Source: Clostridia bacterium (GTDB lineage Bacteria; Bacillota_A; Clostridia; Oscillospirales; CAG-272). From it: DNA of 8,580 nt. The stretch lies in NCBI GenBank assembly GCA_017411885.1, contig JAFQPF010000174.1, positions 1-8,580 of the forward strand, in the 5' to 3' direction. The stretch's first letter is position 1. Each line of letters opens with the position of its first letter. The notes beneath the pieces are model-generated. The model worked only from the letters and a program-made list of their open reading frames with translations. It ran no database searches and was not told the origin of the DNA. This document shows positions 5,798 through 8,580 of this stretch, piece after piece. The position numbers were made by a program, and so were the translations under genes.

Positions 5798-6631
5798 ATG
5801 TCTGAAAATTGCACACACGATTGCTCTACCTGCTCGGCAAACTGTTCCTCCCGTGAACAGGAAAAGCAAAGCTTGCTTGAACAGCCGCATGAGCTTTCAA
5901 ATATAAAGAAGGTTATAGGTATCGTAAGCGGAAAGGGCGGAGTCGGCAAATCGGCGGTAACCTCTATGCTTGCGGTCACAACACAAAGACTCGGCTTCAA
6001 GACCGCTATTCTTGATGCCGACGTTACAGGCCCGTCTATTCCCAAGATCTTCGCCGTAGAGGGCGAGGTCACAGGCGACGGCGAGGGCGGTATGTTCCCT
6101 CTTACAACAAAGACCGGGATCGAGGTTATGAGCGTTAACTGCTTACTTAGCGACAAGGAAACTCCCGTAGTATGGAGAGGTCCTGTAATCGCGGGCGTTA
6201 TCAAGCAGTTCTGGTCCGACGTTATATGGAACGACGTGGACTATATGTATATCGATATGCCCCCCGGAACAGGCGACGTTCCGCTTACCGTATTCCAGTC
6301 CATTCCGCTTGACGGCATAGTTATCGTAACAAGCCCTCAGGAGCTTTCAAATATGATCGTTTCAAAGGCGGTCAATATGGCAAAGATGATGAACATCCCG
6401 ATTCTTGGAATAGTTGAAAATATGAGCTATTACAAGTGTCCCGATTGCGGCAAGGAATACAAGGTATTCGGCGACAGTCACGTTGAAGAAACCGCTGAAA
6501 AGTTCGGACTCAAGGTGCTTGCCAAGATCCCGATCGACCCCAAGCTTGCGGCTCTTTCGGACAAGGGTATGCTTGAGCTTATGGAAAACGATTATCTCGA
6601 CGCGGCGTTTGCCGAAATCGAAAAGGCATAA
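5798..6631 (+). CDS. mrp: Mrp/NBP35-family Fe-S cluster carrier ATPase (ApbC-like)
   Basis: This cytosolic P-loop ATPase is of the type that binds a [4Fe-4S] cluster, probably as a dimer, and passes it to apo-proteins. In 277 residues it shows the deviant Walker A GKGGVGKS (45-52), the DADVTGPS switch (73-80), the family signature YIDMPPGTGD (151-160), the TSPQELS segment (179-184) and the C-terminal CPDC (C214, C217) that binds the bridging cluster. The N-terminus carries an additional Cys box, C5-x3-C9-x2-C12-x3-C16, comparable to the N-terminal ferredoxin-like box of Nbp35 and common in clostridial Mrp proteins. The ATG at 5798 follows AAGGAAG and a good promoter, and a terminator follows the TAA. 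It is a single-gene unit convergent with dapA. The symbol is mrp; apbC is the synonym. Client proteins are unknown. Confidence 0.95.
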   Translation: MSENCTHDCSTCSANCSSREQEKQSLLEQPHELSNIKKVIGIVSGKGGVGKSAVTSMLAVTTQRLGFKTAILDADVTGPSIPKIFAVEGEVTGDGEGGMFPLTTKTGIEVMSVNCLLSDKETPVVWRGPVIAGVIKQFWSDVIWNDVDYMYIDMPPGTGDVPLTVFQSIPLDGIVIVTSPQELSNMIVSKAVNMAKMMNIPILGIVENMSYYKCPDCGKEYKVFGDSHVEETAEKFGLKVLAKIPIDPKLAALSDKGMLELMENDYLDAAFAEIEKA

Positions 6632-6636
6632 GCATA

Positions 6637-6669
6637 GGGCTGTCGCATAAAACGGCAGCCCGTATTTTT
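6637..6669 (+). terminator. Intrinsic terminator of mrp
   Basis: GGGCTGTCG (6637-6645) pairs with CGGCAGCCC (6653-6661), with one G-U, across a seven-base loop. T-rich sequence (TTTTT at 6665-6669) follows. It begins five bases after the mrp stop. On the minus strand the stem lacks a T-tract, so it should act mainly on mrp transcripts and does not explain how dapA ends. Confidence 0.85.
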
Positions 6670-6674
6670 ATATT

Positions 6675-7568
6675 TTACAAAAGACCGTACTCACGCATTA
6701 CCGACTTGAGTGCGTCGATCTCCTTATCCGAGAGAGCGCACAGCGGAAGGCGCATTTCATCCGAGCAAAGCCCCATAAGCGATGCCATGGTTTTGACCGG
6801 TATCGGGTTTACCTGTGAAAAGCACACCTTTATAAGTCTTAAAAGCTCAAGCTGGATCTGCGCGCTTTCGCGTACCCGTCCCTCTTCAAAGGCACGGCAT
6901 AAATCGTGTACTCTTCGCGGCATAACGTTTGACACGACCGAAACGACTCCGCTTCCGCCAAGTGCAAGCACCGGAAGCGTCATATCGTCATTTCCGCTGT
7001 ATACCTCAAGCTTACCCTCACAGCTTTCAAGTATACTTGCAACGGTTACGATGTTTCCGCTTGCTTCCTTGACTGCGCATATGTTTTCGTGTGCGGCAAG
7101 CTCCTTATAAAGCCACAACGGTATGTCTATTCCGGTCCTTGAGGGCACGTTGTATAGTATGACCGGTATCTTTACCGCATCGGCTATAGCGGTAAAGCTT
7201 TTATATAGCCCCGCAGCACTTGCCTTGTTATAATACGGCGTTACAGTCATAACGGCATCCGCTCCGCATTCGCTTGCAAAGCTTGACAGGCTCACGGCGT
7301 TTGATATGTTATTGCATCCAGTGCCTGCTATCACCGGCACGCGCCCGTTTACCTTTTCCACCGCAAACGATATGAGATTTCGTCTTTCATCGTCGCTTAA
7401 CGTGGCAGACTCGCCTGTTGTGCCGCATACTACAAGCGCATCCGCTTTTTCATTTATTTCAAATTCTATAAGTCTTTCAAGGCTTTCATAATCTATACTT
7501 CCCTTTGAAAAGGGCGTTATAAGTGCCGTTGCACAGCCCTTGAAAACCCTTTTTTTGCAGTCTGACAT
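6675..7568 (-). CDS. dapA: 4-hydroxy-tetrahydrodipicolinate synthase
   Basis: It condenses aspartate semialdehyde with pyruvate, the first step of the diaminopimelate/lysine branch. The 297-residue length is normal. Residues fit DapA with an offset of six from E. coli: GTTGES (49-54) holds T50/T51, PYYN (111-114) holds the catalytic Tyr region, YNVPSRTG (139-146) supplies Y139 and R144, and AVKEASG (165-171) contains the Schiff-base K167. These make DapA more likely than an N-acetylneuraminate lyase or another family member. The ATG is preceded by GAGGTGGAG (minus strand, 7580-7572), a strong ribosome binding site. It is divergent from queA across 76 bases without a recognisable promoter. No clear minus-strand terminator follows before the convergent mrp. 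It shares the lysine pathway with lysC but not a transcript. Confidence 0.96.
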   Translation of the reverse strand: MSDCKKRVFKGCATALITPFSKGSIDYESLERLIEFEINEKADALVVCGTTGESATLSDDERRNLISFAVEKVNGRVPVIAGTGCNNISNAVSLSSFASECGADAVMTVTPYYNKASAAGLYKSFTAIADAVKIPVILYNVPSRTGIDIPLWLYKELAAHENICAVKEASGNIVTVASILESCEGKLEVYSGNDDMTLPVLALGGSGVVSVVSNVMPRRVHDLCRAFEEGRVRESAQIQLELLRLIKVCFSQVNPIPVKTMASLMGLCSDEMRLPLCALSDKEIDALKSVMREYGLL

Positions 7569-7590
7569 TCACTCCACCTCAAATCCAAGT

Positions 7591-7634
7591 CATTCTGTAT
7601 CCGCACTAACCTTGTCGCTTTGAGCGACAGAATG
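7591..7634. repeat. Overlapping inverted repeats in the dapA-queA divergent spacer
   Basis: CATTCTGT (7591-7598) is the exact reverse complement of ACAGAATG (7627-7634). Inside it, TGTCGCT (7613-7619) pairs with AGCGACA (7623-7629) around a three-base loop. The two share ACA (7627-7629), so both cannot be fully paired at once. The inner hairpin lies just before the queA GGAG (7634-7637). The outer arms could be an operator half-site pair or an mRNA structure; no protein or ligand is implied by sequence. Confidence 0.45.
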
Positions 7635-7644
7635 GAGATTAACA

Positions 7645-8580
7645 ATGATCAACAACAAGCGTGTTCCCTCAGAACTTACCACACGTGACTTTTATTACGA
7701 CCTGCCCGAGGAGCTTATCGCACAGACCCCGATAGAAAAGCGCGACAGCTCAAGGCTGATGGTAGTAAACCGCGAGGATAATACACTCACGCACAAGATA
7801 TTTCACGATATAATCGATCACATAAACGAAAACGACGTGCTTGTGATAAACAATTCCAAGGTGATCCCTGCGCGTATGTACGGGCTTAAGGAAGGCACCG
7901 GCGCAAGCATTGAGGTAGTAGTGTTAAAATCCCACGGGCTCGATCTTTGGGAAACGCTCGTTCGCCCGGGCAAAAAGTGCAAGCCCGGCACTATAATTAT
8001 ATTCGGCGATGGTATATTGCGTGCGACTGTAAAGGAAACTCTTGAGGGCGGTAACAGATTGCTTGAGTTTGATTACGACAAGGATAAGTACGAAAATATA
8101 TACAACGTCCTTGACATAGTCGGCAATATGCCGCTTCCGCCGTATATTACACAAAAGCTTGAGGACAAAAGCCGTTATCAGACGGTATACGCAAAGCACG
8201 AGGGCTCGGCGGCGGCTCCTACCGCAGGTCTGCATTTTACAGACGAATTGCTTGATGCCATAAGAAAAAAAGGTGTGGCGATCGTGCCTGTTATGCTTCA
8301 CGTAGGGCTCGGTACCTTCAGACCTGTCAAGGTAGACAAGCTTGATGAGCATATCATGCACACCGAATACATTACGGTCACAAAGGAGTCGGCTGACATT
8401 ATCAACGAGCGCAGGAAAAACGGCGGCAGAATAATCGCGGTCGGTACTACCTCCTGCCGCACGCTTGAAAGCGCATCTGACGAAAACGGCATCGTGCATC
8501 CTATAGAGGGTGACACGGGAATTTTCATATATCCCGGATATAAGTTCAAGGCAACAGACGCTCTTATAACCAATTTCCAC
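7645..8580 (+). CDS. queA: tRNA preQ1(34) S-adenosylmethionine ribosyltransferase-isomerase, 3' end cut
   Basis: It transfers and isomerises the ribosyl group of SAM onto preQ1 in tRNA position 34, giving epoxyqueuosine in the queuosine pathway. The frame is open for 312 codons to the right edge, near the usual 340 or so, so roughly thirty codons are missing. Family motifs are clear: [18 protein letters not shown] (12-29), [11 protein letters not shown] (67-77), [13 protein letters not shown] (187-199), [10 protein letters not shown] (219-228), HTEYI (239-243) and a final ITNFH at the edge, where the family usually continues with a Leu-Pro-containing loop. The ATG has GGAG (7634-7637) seven bases upstream. 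An ATG at 7632 is out of frame. It is divergent from dapA. The partner genes tgt and queG are not in the window. Confidence 0.96.
   Translation, partial: MINNKRVPSELTTRDFYYDLPEELIAQTPIEKRDSSRLMVVNREDNTLTHKIFHDIIDHINENDVLVINNSKVIPARMYGLKEGTGASIEVVVLKSHGLDLWETLVRPGKKCKPGTIIIFGDGILRATVKETLEGGNRLLEFDYDKDKYENIYNVLDIVGNMPLPPYITQKLEDKSRYQTVYAKHEGSAAAPTAGLHFTDELLDAIRKKGVAIVPVMLHVGLGTFRPVKVDKLDEHIMHTEYITVTKESADIINERRKNGGRIIAVGTTSCRTLESASDENGIVHPIEGDTGIFIYPGYKFKATDALITNFH

Noticed and set aside
5642..6204. Two minus-strand frames over the start of mrp
   Set aside because: One is Cys/Phe-rich without a ribosome binding site, the other is antisense to the Walker A region. Both are shadows of mrp.
7540..7568. 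TTGAAA with a 17-base spacer to TGACAT as a queA promoter
   Set aside because: The -10 matches only three of six consensus bases, so it is too weak to call.
7924..8580. A 218-codon minus-strand frame at the right end
   Set aside because: It lies antisense to queA, which carries full family motifs.
1..8580. Mobile elements, CRISPR arrays, tRNA or phage genes
   Set aside because: I saw no terminal inverted repeats, spaced direct repeats, cloverleaf-like sequences or transposase/integrase motifs.

Overview
The window looks like an ordinary chromosomal segment from an anaerobic Firmicute of the class Clostridia, probably a gut Oscillospirales/Ruminococcaceae-type genome. This is inferred from the moderate GC content, strong GGAG-type ribosome binding sites, near-consensus sigma-A promoters, GTG and TTG starts, and the protein types: a short class-III-like aspartokinase, an Mrp/Nbp35 ATPase with an N-terminal Cys box, and VanY-like membrane proteins. 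I cannot name the species. I see no mobile element, CRISPR array, tRNA, rRNA or integration site.

Layout, left to right. Bases 1-5582 hold five minus-strand genes: an FkbM-family methyltransferase cut by the left edge (1-1074); a metal-dependent amidohydrolase overlapping it by four bases (1071-1895); aspartate kinase (1989-3311), with a perfect TTGACA-17-TATAAT promoter and its own terminator; a membrane-anchored VanY/M15-like protein that starts at TTG (3511-5106); and a small two-helix membrane protein with a zinc ribbon (5190-5582). A divergent AT-rich spacer follows, then the plus-strand Mrp/ApbC Fe-S carrier ATPase (5798-6631) with its promoter and terminator. Convergent to it is minus-strand dapA (6675-7568). 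A 76-base divergent spacer with two inverted repeats leads to plus-strand queA, cut by the right edge (7645-8580). No gap without a gene exceeds 300 bases; the largest is 5583-5797.

How the genes work together. LysC (aspartate to aspartyl phosphate) and DapA (aspartate semialdehyde plus pyruvate) are the first and third steps of the diaminopimelate/lysine route, which feeds the peptidoglycan that VanY-like proteins normally trim. They lie in separate transcription units. The amidohydrolase and methyltransferase form a coupled pair of unknown substrate. Mrp (Fe-S delivery) and QueA (queuosine tRNA modification) are housekeeping genes.

The most noteworthy observation is that the VanY-like domain has lost several residues normally needed for zinc peptidase activity, while the zinc-binding HxxGxxxD half remains. 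Two genes run off the window edges (the methyltransferase and queA) and are open to the edge in frame. I found no convincing new multi-gene system.
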